Source of the DNA: Gnetum montanum
Taxonomy: Eukaryota > Streptophyta > Gnetopsida > Gnetales > Gnetaceae
DNA: 28,766 nucleotides
Direction of reading: 5' to 3'
Assembly (NCBI GenBank): GCA_015680685.1
Contig: MNCI01037805.1
Coordinates: 573,393-602,158, forward strand
A program made the translations under genes and the position numbers. The notes under the pieces are model-generated. The model had not been told where the DNA came from, searched no databases, and worked only from the letters and a program-made list of their open reading frames with translations. Below are positions 1 to 10,870 of this stretch, one piece after another (the first letter of the stretch is position 1; each line of letters starts with the position of its first letter).

Positions 1-228
1 CATGTTAGGGGCAGATCTATCTGGGGGTAACACGATGTTACCTTGCAGATCTCTCCATCGTAGTTGTTCATCTTGATGGAGAATAAAAGTAAAGTCAGGG
101 ACATACTCATCAGGATGAGTATATGTAACCTTGGATTGTTTAGGACATGGCTGGTCTGGGTTATGCGTCTGATGCTAACCGTCTCCTATGTTATCCTTAG
201 GTGAGTTGATTTCATGAGAAGAAGCCAT
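1..228 (-). pseudogene. 5' coding start of an LTR retroelement (gag-like), truncated by window edge
   Basis: A frame begins at the ATG at 228-226 on the minus strand (MASSHEINSPKDNIGDG) and stays open to the window edge, apart from one TAG at 177-175 that probably replaces CAG. It lies about 140 bases downstream, in the direction of transcription, of an LTR-type polyadenylation signal, which is where a gag frame is expected. About 76 codons are visible. They are hydrophilic, rich in Pro, Asp and Gln, and show no domain I recognise. The gag assignment rests on position only; it could be another first ORF of the element. Confidence 0.4.
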
Positions 229-368
229 CCTAACGGTATGTTGTTTTACCGTTAATTAATGTTCTTGATTAACTGATTAACCCTAAGGTTCGTTAAAGCT
301 CACAACGATGTGAGTGATATCCCTTATGTTCAATTGGNTACTACAAGGTTTATCCAATCAAGTTCATC

Positions 369-374
369 TTTATT
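369..374 (-). promoter_or_regulatory. Polyadenylation signal AATAAA of the minus-strand LTR
   Basis: On the minus strand the sequence reads CAGCAATAAAGATGAAC, about 175 bases beyond the TATA box. A second ATAAAG-like copy lies at about 414-419. It matches the CAACAATAAAGATTGAG of the plus-strand LTR at 6388. Confidence 0.45.
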
Positions 375-542
375 GCTGTACACAACTTGTGTTCAGGTTA
401 CAAAGTTGCTCGAATAAAGAGCCGTTCACTCTAGGACTCCTACTGCGGGCACATGGGAAATTAATCTAACTCTGGAGTGTTCAAACTACCAGAGCTTCGC
501 TACTTCTAGCCAGGATTGGGAAATGAAGGGAGTGCCGCCTCT

Positions 543-642
543 TATTTATAGATATGGTGGCAGACCACGATATCGCGTACGCGATATCACAGGGGACGAC
601 GCGATATCGCGGGGGATGCGATATCGCGGTGGCCGCGATATC
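543..642 (-). promoter_or_regulatory. Promoter: five palindromic GATATC boxes upstream of TATAAATA
   Basis: GATATC cores start at 569, 583, 603, 620 and 637 (spacing 14, 20, 17, 17). Most sit inside the longer palindrome GCGATATCGC. On the minus strand the box nearest the TATA element ends about 19 bases upstream of TATAAATA (550-543). The arrangement predicts a start of transcription near 515-520 on the minus strand. The factor that would bind is unknown. Confidence 0.5.
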
Positions 643-659
643 ACGGCTCAGTGCATATT

Positions 660-1137
660 GCGTCTCATCAGCATGACTGTAGAAAGAGACAACATGGTTC
701 TAAAACCACTACATCCACCAACTTAGCACAAGTCTAGCACTGTGATGCATCTTCTCCCTCAAACTTAACACCTCCTATTTCCTTATCAGGGCCACCAATC
801 AACACTCCAACAACCATGTGACCCAATGAATATAACCATGTAGGAAGACATATTGATCCTTGCATACCATCTTAGGGTCATGGGTGCCATAGTGGATCAA
901 CTCCTTATCACATGACCACATCTTATAATTTGCCCCACTATGCCAACTTTAATCAAGTGTGTGAAACCCAAGTTGGGTACATTCCAGCCACCACATCAAA
1001 AGACACCTAGTGGTTTCGATATGACCAAACTCCAATATTTCCAACATGCATGGTTTGACATTTTCCATTTATTAATACTAGCCATGCTCAAAAGTTTAGT
1101 TATGGGGCATATCCTCCATTCTAACAAGCAAAATTAG
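660..1137 (+). pseudogene. Remnant of a Ser/Thr/Pro/Tyr-rich coding frame, identity unknown
   Basis: One plus-strand frame, clearest at 692-1137, reads as low-complexity protein (STNLAQV, SPSNLTPPIS, TPYHMTTSYNLPHYANF). Its few stops (near 734, 821, 871, 1008) all fit C-to-T or G-to-A change of Gln, Arg or Trp codons. It ends at a TAA just after GAYPPF. The composition resembles the disordered tail of a retroelement gag or of a transposon protein, but no domain is recognisable. A competing frame (940-1137) is open but has less protein-like composition. Confidence 0.3.
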
Positions 1138-2500
1138 TATATGTTTTTCCTTTTCTTTGATTTTGCAATTTTTTTCCCAGTTTTTCATTTCCAATTTTTT
1201 GTTTTATCTTTTTGAGGGTAATCTCATCAGTGAATAAAATACTCATGTGACTTTTTAGTTGAGGTGTTATCCTATGCTATCAAGTCTCAGGTGACTAATT
1301 ATTTGGACAGTGAGCCCACAACATCCACCCACCCATTCTATTAATAAGAGGTTCTACTCTAGCTACGATGATATTCTTGTCATTATTAAAACTTAAAGTA
1401 ATTTTGTGCTCATTATGCCCAAAGTGAAAAATGATGGACTAAGAGGGAATCGCCAGGGTGTGACATCAAGGGGACTTGTGGATTCTCTTTGGTGACATCT
1501 GTAGGTGCTATCATGCAACCTGGTTTACTAAGGTCCTTGTAGATCTAATGAAAAATGGGAGTAAGAGTAATATATGCACTTAATAAAGAAACTCATTGTT
1601 TTTTTGGAGGTTCCACTGGAAAGACATGCACCCATGCTGAAGGTTGGTTACTTTTCTAGTTCACTGTTGGAAAGAACAAAGTGCCAAAGCAGCTAGAAGA
1701 AGAAAAGAAGAAAAGAAAAGAAAACATCAAAGAAAAGATCAAAGAAGAACATGCCATAAATAAATTCCAAATTACTCCTCCCTTGGACAAAATGCCAAGT
1801 AATCGTATGCCTTACTATCATGGTGCTATTATGGTTGTCCATCATTGGATGAAATAATGTGATGTCACTGTTCAGAGGCATGGACTTGGTCTTGATCTTG
1901 GAGAAATAGGCTAATGACACATTAATCATGCCCTACACTCAGGATTCATTGTGCCCAAGGTCAGTTACCTCATGTCCTGATCTCTGAAATCCCTTCTATG
2001 ATTTGTCTCATCTTGCTGTTCATGTATTTTTGACTTGTGTCTTGTGTGGCATAGAATTCATACCTCATCATGGTGGTATCTACATGTGTGTGTTTTGTGG
2101 AACTGGTGTGGATTACATTTAACCCTTTTAGTGCCTATGGACATTTTTAGGTGTGGTTATGTAAGGGCATGATAGGTAGGAACTTGCTCTGGGGAGGACC
2201 CACTTGTGTAGCTTTTGTAATTTGCACTCATTGCACATCATCACATCATCTTATACCTTCCGAGTACTACATTGCTAAAGTTATCCTTTCCTTTATCATC
2301 ATTTTAACTCAAACGTTCTTGTGCATCACTACATGTCCTTTTTTTCCTCACCTTATTCATGAACTTCATTATAAAATTCCACTTCATTATACTTTTGGTG
2401 CCTTCAGGTTTTTTCAACATTACCCTAGATCTTTCAAATAAACCTTAAATCCTTCATTTTGGCCTTGGAAATTTGAAAATTTATCAATTTTGCCAAGTAC
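1138..2500. other. No gene recognised; AT-rich repeat-type DNA
   Basis: No frame with convincing protein-like composition was found on either strand. The stretch contains T-rich DNA (1140-1215), a purine-rich AAGAAAAG tract (about 1690-1750) and a T/C-rich stretch (2270-2350). It may be remnant LTR or non-coding element DNA, but I could not match it to anything else in the window. Confidence 0.4.
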
Positions 2501-2520
2501 CCTATTTCAAAAGGGACGTG

Positions 2521-2597
2521 ATATTGGGTATCCAATATTGGGTTTGACACAATATTGGGTCCACACTAGTGGGTACATAATATTGCATCTATAAAAA
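2521..2597 (+). promoter_or_regulatory. Promoter: four ATATTG boxes upstream of TATAAAAA
   Basis: ATATTGGG occurs at 2521, 2535 and 2552, and ATATTGCA at 2580 (spacing 14, 17, 28). The second copy is centred on the palindrome CAATATTG. TATAAAAA follows at 2590-2597, then an AT run. A 5'UTR-like leader, an intron and the ATG at 3111 lie downstream, so this is a plausible promoter for that frame. The boxes resemble the CGATATCG boxes at 569-642 and 6123-6190. Confidence 0.5.
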
Positions 2598-2858
2598 CTA
2601 TATATATAGACCTCCCCAGGCAAGTCAACATCATTTTTCACTGTTCATGTGAAGGGAGTTGAAATTTTCTTCCACAAATTTTCTAGCTTGCGCACCTATC
2701 ATTCAAACATCAATAACTTGCTCATTAATGCTCCGATTCTCTTTCCAATCGAACTTGCTTAAACTCGGAGTGTTTAACTTATTTGTGGGGGAAGGGTACA
2801 CTTCAAGTCGCACGTAGTTTTTTTGAAATTCATTGTTGCCTAAAGGATATTATCAAGG

Positions 2859-3110
2859 GTAAGTAACCTTAAAAATGCTAAAAATGTTTGTCAAATTAAT
2901 TTTATTTCTTCACCGAAACCATGAAAATTAATTTTGTGGAGTCACCTAATAAAAATTGGGCCCAATATAAAAAATTTTAGGGGAATTTTCATGAAAATCT
3001 CTAACTCTGAATCACACTAAGTAAGAAATGAATCTATTAAGGGCAAGGAGTAAGGTATTAATCTAATTTTGTAAATAGCCTTACTAATAATTGGTCCTGT
3101 GTGATTGCAG
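2859..3110 (+). other. Putative 5'UTR intron
   Basis: A strong donor (AAGG/GTAAGTAACC) at 2859 and a strong acceptor (TGTGTGATTGCAG) ending at 3110 bracket an AT-rich stretch of 252 bases. The acceptor is followed directly by the ATG of the long frame at 3111. No coding signal is seen inside. Introns of this kind just before the start codon are common in plant genes and in some plant transposon genes. This is a reading of splice signals only. Confidence 0.5.
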
Positions 3111-5845
3111 ATGGACCCTAAAAGAGGACAACAAGGAGGATCCTCTCAGGGTGCATCCAAACGACCAAGGAGAGGCAAAGGTTAAGTGCCTCTTGAAGAA
3201 CATGTAGAGTAGGAGGCACAATTATTTAGCATTCATCAAGAACATCCTGTTACTGTACAATTGGGGCATGCTGAAGGTGGAGATGGTAGGGCACCTAAAC
3301 AGGGACAACATCTCACGTTGTCTCTGGAATGTGTTCAAGCAATTCTTGAAAGGTCCACATCAGCAACTATGATTGTGAAACTCAATTTTGAACCTTTCAC
3401 TGAATTTGCCCCTGAGGCAGTCAGAGACCAAATTAAAGGGTCTCCACTGTGGCCTATTCTCTCTAGGAATGGTGATTAGTACCTGGGGGAGACATACCAA
3501 TTTTGGCATAACAAGGAAGAAGGCACTACCATTGATATTAGTGGGATTTCTGTTGATTTCTCTACCAAGGCCATTTCAGAAGTGTTGAATCTTTTGAATA
3601 AAGGGCCCAAGGTTGCTCACCTATCCACTCGCTCTGATGTAGATACACGCAAGATATGGTTAAAAATGACGTACGATAAGGAGGATAAAAAATATGGAGA
3701 GCTTACACTTGAACAGAGGATCTACTTCAAAATTGACACATATCACATTTTCCCAACAAAAGGATTAAATAAAATTTTCACCTATGTAGCTAGAGGAAGT
3801 GCCATCTTTATGGGCAAGGTTGATGTCAAACTACCCCATCTATATCTCACAAAAATTTTAAGGTGGTTTGAAGAATGTAAGACAACAAATTTCACATTGC
3901 CTTTTCCCTACCTAATCAGGAAGTTATGTTGATGTGCTAGAATTTTGGGATACACCAATGACACCCCCAGAAAGGCTCAAAATGCCTTATTTGCTTAATT
4001 ACTGAAGCCACCAACCCCAAGGAAAAATGCTGGTGAGACATTGGAGCCTAAGCAAGAATAGACAGTGAGGCCCACTACACCTAAAACTACAAGGCCTAAC
4101 CAACTTCTAGACACAAGGCCTAGTCAACAACAGGAAGCAAGGCCTAGCACACAACCTATAGGCCAACAAGACCAACCGTCATTGCCATCGCAGAACTATT
4201 GACCATCAATGAGCTATCTCAGGGCCATCGCTGAATTGATTAGTTGGGGAAGCCATGATGAAGCAAATATCTTCAGGGTCATTGATGATGTTGTACAATC
4301 CATAGTCTCAATTGATTGCACATGGGGTGAGGTGTCCATCCAAACAGGAGGAGGGGAATCACACTAGTCACAATAGATCTTTGGAAACATTGCATCTTTT
4401 TAAGTGCAATTAGAAACTAGTGAAGGCACGACAATAGTGATCATGTAGTACTAGGATGTAGCGGGAGTAGCAAAAGTGGTTGCAGACCACATTAAAGAAT
4501 CATTTAATATTCCTATTGTGCCATCGGCAGATTTACAGGAGCACGTGATGCTGAAACCTTGGCCAATCCCTCAATGACTCCTGCAAATCATGAGGATGTT
4601 CTAGATCAGTTGCTACAGAAAAGACAAATGATGGTGTCCTTGTTTGACATCCCTCAAGATGTCACAGCAACATAGTTAGACCTCATCTCTACAAAAGGGA
4701 AGCTAGTCATGGTAGAGTTTAGGGCTGAACATGCAGAGGAGGAGTTAAAAAGACTCCAAGAAAAGCTTGTCACCCTACAAGCTGCACAACAAGATCTGTC
4801 CCAATTCATCCCTGCAGACCAGCCAGAATCCTTTCAGACATAACAGTTAACTAAATTTTTGGAAGAGAATAAAAAAGTGGTGGACGAAAAAGAGAAGGTT
4901 GATTGGGATGCTTCCAAGGCACAAGCTCAAATGTATGCACATGCCAAAGCACTCAAGGCCTCACAAGAAGAAAATAAACACCTCACCGTTGAAAATCTCC
5001 AGTTGACCACAGTAGAAAAATAAAAGAATGTTCTTGAGAAATTTTTTTAGCAATTTCAAGAAAAATTAATAAGGGTCAACCAAGATATGAATTGCTTGGC
5101 CAAGGAGAACAAAACCCTCTTAATGGAGGAGGTATGCGTGATCCGCTAGAAGACAGTGATTAAAATAAGCATGTGGTAGAATGAGGCCAAGCAACATGAG
5201 AAGCTCAAGGAGCATTTCAGAGATTAGGTGGGGATGTACAAATAGGTGATTGAAAAATAAATCCGTATGACCAAAGCCCATATTAACACTCTCAGTGCTT
5301 AGAACACTAATTGGTGGACAATATTGGATACTTATGCCTTTTTCCACCAAGCAAAACTGAAAAGCTGGGACCTACAAATACAAGATCTCATGGAGTACAT
5401 GGAGTTGGCAAACCTAAAATATGCCAACTTAGCCATGTTGACAACAAGACACCCAAGAACAAAATTGGAGAAGCAAGTAGTAACCACCTACGCTAAATAT
5501 GAAATAGAATTTGCTGAACACAAGAAGACATTACAGAGATTAGAAGTAGCAAATTCTAAATTAGATGTGGTCAAGACCAGCTACCAAGGATAGAAAGATA
5601 TCGTAGCAGAGTTGGCTCGATGACTCACAGACTACCAAGAATGTAAGGACAAAGCCAGAGCCTATGAAAAGGAACAACAGTTGTTTGCGGATTGGTATGT
5701 CAAGGCCAATCAAATGTTCCCATAACTACATGCCCATGGAAGGTGCTAGCTCTATCAAACATTGGAGCATCAGTATGGGTGGCACGGGATCCCTAGACCA
5801 AAGAATAAAAGCTCCAGGCGCTCCTTCAAAGACATCCATTTATAA
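3111..5845 (+). pseudogene. Decayed plant transposon-type protein with long C-terminal coiled coil
   Basis: A conceptual frame of about 910 codons starts at ATG 3111 (MDPKRGQQGGSSQG, followed by a basic KRPRRGK patch) and ends near TAA 5843. It carries more than 20 in-frame stops, nearly all where CAG, CAA, CGA or TGG is expected, and one frameshift near 4520-4547. Residues about 90-270 (VDFSTKAISEVLNLL, RIYFKIDTYHIFPTK, YVARGSAIFMGKVDV) resemble the 'putative plant transposon protein' family (Transposase_32 type) as I remember it. A Pro-rich linker with repeated ARPS-type motifs follows (about 4020-4200). From about 4570 to 5700 the protein is a heptad-like coiled coil rich in Glu, Lys, Gln and Leu. 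An upstream promoter and 5'UTR intron fit one transcription unit. No catalytic residues are recognisable. The family assignment is tentative. Confidence 0.5.
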
Positions 5846-6122
5846 AGCCTATAGCATAAGATAAGGGGAAGAGACCCATGGAGGAGCCAACACCACTAGG
5901 AACCACATGAGTTCCAAAAAATTTTGCCTTTTGTAATTATGTGTTTGTGTCCCAATTTTGTTTTGTTCAATCACACACTAGGGCATGAGTAATTCCTAAT
6001 TAGTCAATAATCTCATACCTATCCACTATGTAATCAATTGAACTTGTTCTCATTTTGTCTAACTTAAGGAAGAGTTGTTATTTAGTGGCGGGAGTATGAT
6101 GAATCATGGTTTGCCAAGTCCC

Positions 6123-6216
6123 AATATCGAATCCTTGATATCAGGTACGCGATATCGCAACCTACATAGCAATATCGAATACACAATATCATGATTCCTG
6201 TGTAGGCCTATAAATA
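6123..6216 (+). promoter_or_regulatory. Promoter: five RATATC boxes upstream of TATAAATA
   Basis: Cores start at 6123 (AATATC), 6137 (GATATC), 6151 (GATATC), 6171 (AATATC) and 6185 (AATATC); spacing is 14, 14, 20, 14. The 6151 copy sits in TACGCGATATCGC, a context shared with the minus-strand LTR at 577-590. TATAAATA lies at 6209-6216, starting 24 bases after the last core. Confidence 0.5.
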
Positions 6217-6387
6217 CAACATTTAGATGCATAGGAAAGTAGTAGTTGGTAAGTCTTAGGGTAGAATCTTTTTGTCACTTTTCAGTTAGTTTTAGTTCTT
6301 TCCCCAATGCATGCCCACAGTGTGATTATTGTAATTATACAGAACCTTTGTTCGAGTGTGACGTACTTGGACATGCACACGATCAAC

Positions 6388-6393
6388 AATAAA
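6388..6393 (+). promoter_or_regulatory. Polyadenylation signal AATAAA of the plus-strand LTR
   Basis: The sequence CAACAATAAAGATTGAG lies about 179 bases after the TATA box, the same spacing as in the minus-strand LTR at 550-369. A T-rich stretch follows. Confidence 0.45.
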
Positions 6394-8815
6394 GATTGAG
6401 ATTACTTCATCATTGTAGCATTCACTTAGCTTTTAATTACTTTAATTTTTAATTATTTATCATTATCTTTTTAGTTCATATTTTATTTATTTTCATTTAC
6501 ACTTCCTGTTAATTAACATGGAATGAGTATGACTTAATCATGAATATTTAAGTGTAACTACTTGGTAACCCAGAAGCGTATCTAGAAGTGCTTAAGTAAT
6601 GTGCACTTGGTAATCCCAGAAGTAGGCCATGAGGTCCAAGATGCATACAAATGATTAGAGATGGATGCTCATTGCACTTAGGGTTAGCATAGATTTCATT
6701 TTCCATTGTCTAGCTTAATTAAGATTATTCCTCATCATCTCTAGGAGTAGCATTAGTTTAGGATTCCATCATTCACCTCACTCTAGAGTAAACCATAAAT
6801 GACAAAGCAAATACTAGTCCAAGTGGAAAGACATCGAACTGCGATCAACATGTAACTATCTAGATACCACAACTAGTCCATCTATGGAGTTCGTCAGATC
6901 ATGCGTGCACACTTGTATTCGTATGGTTGAGTGTAGGGGTACCTAGCCACTCATCAACAACCAAAGATAACCAATGACATATAATGAAAATATTAAAGCA
7001 TAGGCATACTTGACTCTTCCTTTTCCTCCCCCTCCTCTAGGATGATGATGGGAGAGGTACCTAGTATTGCCTCACCAAACAAGGCATCTAAATCATCTAT
7101 ACCTACATCGACAAGTCCTTCAACCATAGGTTACTTTAGGAGTGCCTCTTTTGCACACCTTTGTTCTGCCTCTACAACAACTCAGGTTGCTATAACTTGA
7201 TCTTTATCTATAATCATAACACATAGAAAACTCATTAACATATAAGATCATAAAGTAGCCATAAAATTTTAGAACATGAAATAGCCAAACTGAAACAAAG
7301 CATACTTGCAATTGCCTGCTATGATGGCATAAGCTTAAACATAAGCTTCTTCACGGCAAGATGAGATGATGCTAGGGGTGCCTCATCCATAGGCCTTTTG
7401 AGTTTTTCTCTAGCTATCCCTTTAACCTCCATGCACTATCATTTGACATCCTAGACACTAGCAGGAAGCAAGAGGGGCTCATCATCATTAGTATTATCAA
7501 GACACATGTACTGCCTAACATCAAGATTCTTAGTGGTGATGGATAACATATCATCCATCCCCTCTAGTGGATTCTAGGCCTACATTGTTGGATAAATGTG
7601 CTTTATCCAAGGTCTAGAAAGTTGGCTTAGGTCTTGGGAAACCCATCATCCATTCCTATACACCACTAGAAACTCTATAAACCTCTTTAGATAACCTGCA
7701 AAAAATGCAAAGTGCATATGGATTATCATAGAGGTGTCAACACGGAGCCTAAGGATCTCCTCTTGAAGCTTAGTAGCCAAAGCAACTACCCAATAAAATT
7801 TGATGTCCTCTATTAAGACCTTCTTAAAGGTCCATCCCTATGCTAGGCCAATTACCTTCTTTTGTTATAGCAGTTTGGAAAAATGCATGAGACCTAAACA
7901 AAAGATAGGATTCCACTACATCAAGGTTCGTGAATCTATCCATTGAAATTCCAGAGTGGCCCGTGTTGGCACCAAGCCACTCTACAACTTCTTCACAATG
8001 GCCCAATTCCCTTACCATCCTAGTGGGAACCTTTGCCCCATCAATAGGGATACTAAACAAATCATGAAAGAGTTTCGCACCTATGTCCATGTTCACCTTA
8101 ATACCTCAGATGATAGTACTAAAATGGCCAACCTTTCATGGAATGAGTCAATGACATGCAGCATCTCTATAGTAGGAATGGAAGGCATAGGTGCCATGAA
8201 TACATCAAGCAAACCTACATGCTGGATGTTCACTTGAACGTATCCAGGAACCTACCCCTTTAGCTACTCTTGTGCTAATGTCACATCACCAAACTTCAAG
8301 ATGAGGGTATCCTCATGACGAGAACATGAAAGTGGTATAGTGAAATCAGTTGAGGTGGAAGGTCTTGTGAAGTAATAACCAAAGGTTAGCATCAATATGA
8401 GAAATTTCAATAACAAATAAAAGAAATAAAATATTTAAAGCCACAAAACACTAGAAGCTATATGTTCATCTTTACTTTTCTTCTGCAGTGTGGAGGTTCC
8501 AACTATGAGGGTCTGATCTATGCTATCGACATCTACCCACCAATTGTGCATCGTTCCATCATCCTGGCACTTTTTGTATATGAGGTTAAACTTGGTGGAG
8601 TATTCATCAAAGTCCTGTCTTAATTGTTGATACACAATAGCTCTTATTTAGGGACTCTTGGTGAATTCATCCAAAGTAGTTTGAGCCACTTCTAGGATTT
8701 GATCATTGACGATCAAGCACTGATCATTGACCTTGTACATGTAAGAAGTTAAATTAATGAAGTAAGGTAATGTAATCAAGCCAAAAGCATAAAATCTTTA
8801 CATAACCATGTTTAC

Positions 8816-9259
8816 CCTTGTAGATGATACACGGTGTTAGGCTAGTTCTAGAATAATGTGTGGGCTCTATGCACCACCATCAGAGTATTATTAGTATCAT
8901 ACTAACTATACTCCAGCATTGTCTAGATCTTTGTAAGGTAATGTAGACTCATAGCATCTAGTAGTCCCCTTGTAGTCTTAGGAAGTGGCTTTTTATTAAT
9001 ATACTTGGTAATTAGGCTAGATGCCTGAGACAACAAGGTCTTCACAATGACCCTAGCTACATCGATGGATAAGTGTGACCACAACATCACACTGAAGTTT
9101 CTAAGGAGGTAGGCAAGGAAGTCTCTTGCCCCAGGCTAGACCCACAATGAGAGCTTCCCAAGAGGCATGTCATGTGGTGGGGTGTTGGTCTTGGGATGAT
9201 CAATGTAGCACAAGATACCAACTAGCTCCACTATGATGAGGATAGGCCTCAAGAAATCC
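8816..9259 (-). other. Exon 2: phosphatase-like (NIF/FCP1 type) domain lacking catalytic aspartates
   Basis: In this family, motif I carries two Asp residues (DxDxT/V) and the last motif carries an Asp pair (DDS type). Here the motif I position reads VELVGIL (about 9238-9212) and the last motif reads MVVHRAHTLF (about 8885-8850). The replacing codons (GAG, GTT, GTG, CAT) differ from Asp codons by transversions, unlike the transition-type stops elsewhere in this gene. I infer that the loss is older than the present decay. The similarity is by eye and moderate; a chance or very remote match is possible. Confidence 0.4.
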
Positions 9260-9285
9260 CTGCATGAAGCAAAGCACAAAAACAT

Positions 9286-9585
9286 TATGACCAATTGAAA
9301 TTACTTAGCAAGTTTAGATAAAACATCTAGTCAGTGATGAAATTCGCCTATGTAAAAAGCTCTAATGTATTTATCTAAATTAGCCTAAGTAATTTATTAA
9401 GAAAAACATTATTATAATCTTGCATAACCTTACATCATGACCAACTGGAATTTCTTAACAAACTTAGAAAAAATTTCCTAAGTCAAATGTGAAATTAGCT
9501 TCTATAAAAGGCTCTTAGATGTTTATCTAAATTAGCTTAATAAATTCCATAAATTACCATATTTTATAGCCTTCATAGTCAAGAT
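9286..9585. repeat. Tandem duplication, unit about 150 bp, inside intron 1
   Basis: The stretch beginning CATTATGACCAATTG at about 9283 recurs diverged from CATCATGACCAACTG at about 9433. Shared landmarks are TTTATCTAAATTAGC and the order of the AAAGCTCT/AAGGCTCT blocks. The copy boundary lies just upstream of the exon 2 acceptor on the minus strand. Confidence 0.5.
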
Positions 9586-9599
9586 TTCATAGCCCAAAA

Positions 9600-10870
9600 C
9601 TATATCTTAATCTAATTATGCATAAATTTAGAAAAAGCATCTAGATTATGCATAAATTTGAAAAAATTAAGCACACAGCTTAGGAAAAAACATCTAAATT
9701 ATGCAAAGCATGCATAAATTTAGAGAAAATCATCTAAGCTATGCAAAAATTTTAAAAAAAGCATGATAAACTTAGAAAAATCCATGTAGCCATAGTAAAA
9801 GCTTATTGAAAATAGAAAAATCTTTTACTCTTCTTGAAAAAGCAAAATTAAGCATTGATTTTACATGTTTATAAAAGAAAAACATAATTTCTACATATCT
9901 ATCGCTTCTATTTTCAAATGGATAATACAACTGTGAGTTTTGCCTTGATTCGCATAGCCATAGCAAACAAAATCATAAAAAATTCATTTGAACTCCGAAC
10001 AAAGTGATTCTACCAATCACTATTTGAAAGCTTAAGTCAAGCCCTATGTAGTCATGCTTAGAAAAAATTCAAAAACTTTTCCATTTATGCAAGAAAAATT
10101 TGTCAATTTGGACAATAATCCAAAAACAGCACAAGCATCCTCACTTCACATGCTTAATAACAAATTCATAGAAAATTCATTTTAAGTTCAACTGGAGTGA
10201 TTCCACCTCCGTGGGAAAGTTAAAGCCAATACCCACAGAACCATGATTAGAAAAAAGCCAAAACCTTTACCATTTCCTTAGAAAAAATTTGCAAAATTAC
10301 ATGAAATTGCAAAAAGTGGCACAAGCAACCTAACTACGCAACATTGGGAAAACAACCATAACTTCCTCATTTCAAAGTCAAATTAAACAAGACAAGAGCC
10401 ATCAGAAAGCTTAAAAAAAGGGCTATAAATCCATAACCTTCAATTATATGAATATTCAGCCATTCTACCAGGAAAAAATATACAACTTTATTTGCTTTTT
10501 TATATCAAAACTTCAAAACTCTCAATACCTAGATTTCATATAGCAATGGAAACAATCGAAATAACCAAAATCATTGAAACCCATTAAAATTCACACCAAA
10601 ATAATGGGGTAGGATTTTGTTAAAACTTATTTTTAACAAATCATAAGGCCTAGATCTAGAAGAAAAATGACCACACCCCAAAATTTTGGGAAAAAAGCAT
10701 GAAACAACAAACCCTATTTTCAAAATCAAATCTACAAAAGCTAAAACAACAAAAAAATTATGGATCTTTATGGAAATGGCCAAAATAGGAGGTGGGATTT
10801 TGATAGAATTCTATTTTAATCCCTCCACAAAAGTAGATCTAGAAAAAATGGCCCTAACACATGTAAAAGA
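9600..10870. repeat. AT-rich intron 1 with short (about 45 bp) and long (about 190 bp) periodic repeats
   Basis: At 9610-9780 a GCATAAATTTAGAAAAAGCATCTA-like block recurs several times at about 45 bases. From 9975 a longer block recurs: AATTCATTTGAACTCC at 9981, AATTCATTTTAAGTTC at 10175 and CATTTCAAAGTCAAATT near 10370. The AGATCTAGAA blocks near 10650 and 10833 suggest further copies. Spacing is about 185-195 bases. There is no coding signal. The copies are strongly diverged. Confidence 0.45.

Larger units (their letters stand above)
229..660 (-). mobile_element. LTR (promoter, R and U5) of a minus-strand retroelement
   Basis: Read on the minus strand, this stretch holds in order an array of palindromic GATATC boxes (642-569), a TATAAATA box (550-543), a transcribed part of about 175 bases, an AATAAAGAT polyadenylation signal (374-369) and then a leader to the gag-like ATG at 228. 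The same order, and almost the same TATA-to-AATAAA distance (about 178 bases), occurs on the plus strand at 6123-6393. A short stretch just before the signal is also alike (CTTTATTCGAG here, CTTTGTTCGAG there), so the two look like related LTR families. I could not place the exact LTR ends or a primer binding site. Base 338 is ambiguous. Confidence 0.5.
6060..6959 (+). mobile_element. LTR-like unit with promoter and poly(A) signal, plus strand
   Basis: From about 6060 this stretch shows a box array (6123-6190), TATAAATA (6209-6216), a transcribed part of about 170 bases, AATAAAGAT (6388-6396), and a long AT-rich part ending at the terminus-like ACTCATCAACA near 6959. This is the order of U3, R and U5. 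It is related in layout and short motifs to the minus-strand LTR at 229-660, but it points the other way, so the two are not the ends of one element. It could be the 3' LTR of the unit at 2521-5845 or a solo LTR. Its U3 does not obviously match the promoter at 2521-2597, which favours a separate insertion. Ends are approximate. Confidence 0.4.

Noticed and set aside
1693-1929. Minus-strand open frame of 78 codons ending in a Phe-rich tail
   Set aside because: The tail is the translation of a purine-rich AAGAAAAG tract; no domain and no promoter.
2100-2441. Plus-strand 96-codon open frame
   Set aside because: Its composition (His, Thr, Phe, Cys runs) follows from T/C-rich DNA, and no family is recognisable.
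229-6959. One large element bounded by the LTR-like units at 229-660 and 6060-6959
   Set aside because: The two units point in opposite directions and are related but clearly different sequences, so they cannot be the direct LTR pair of one element.
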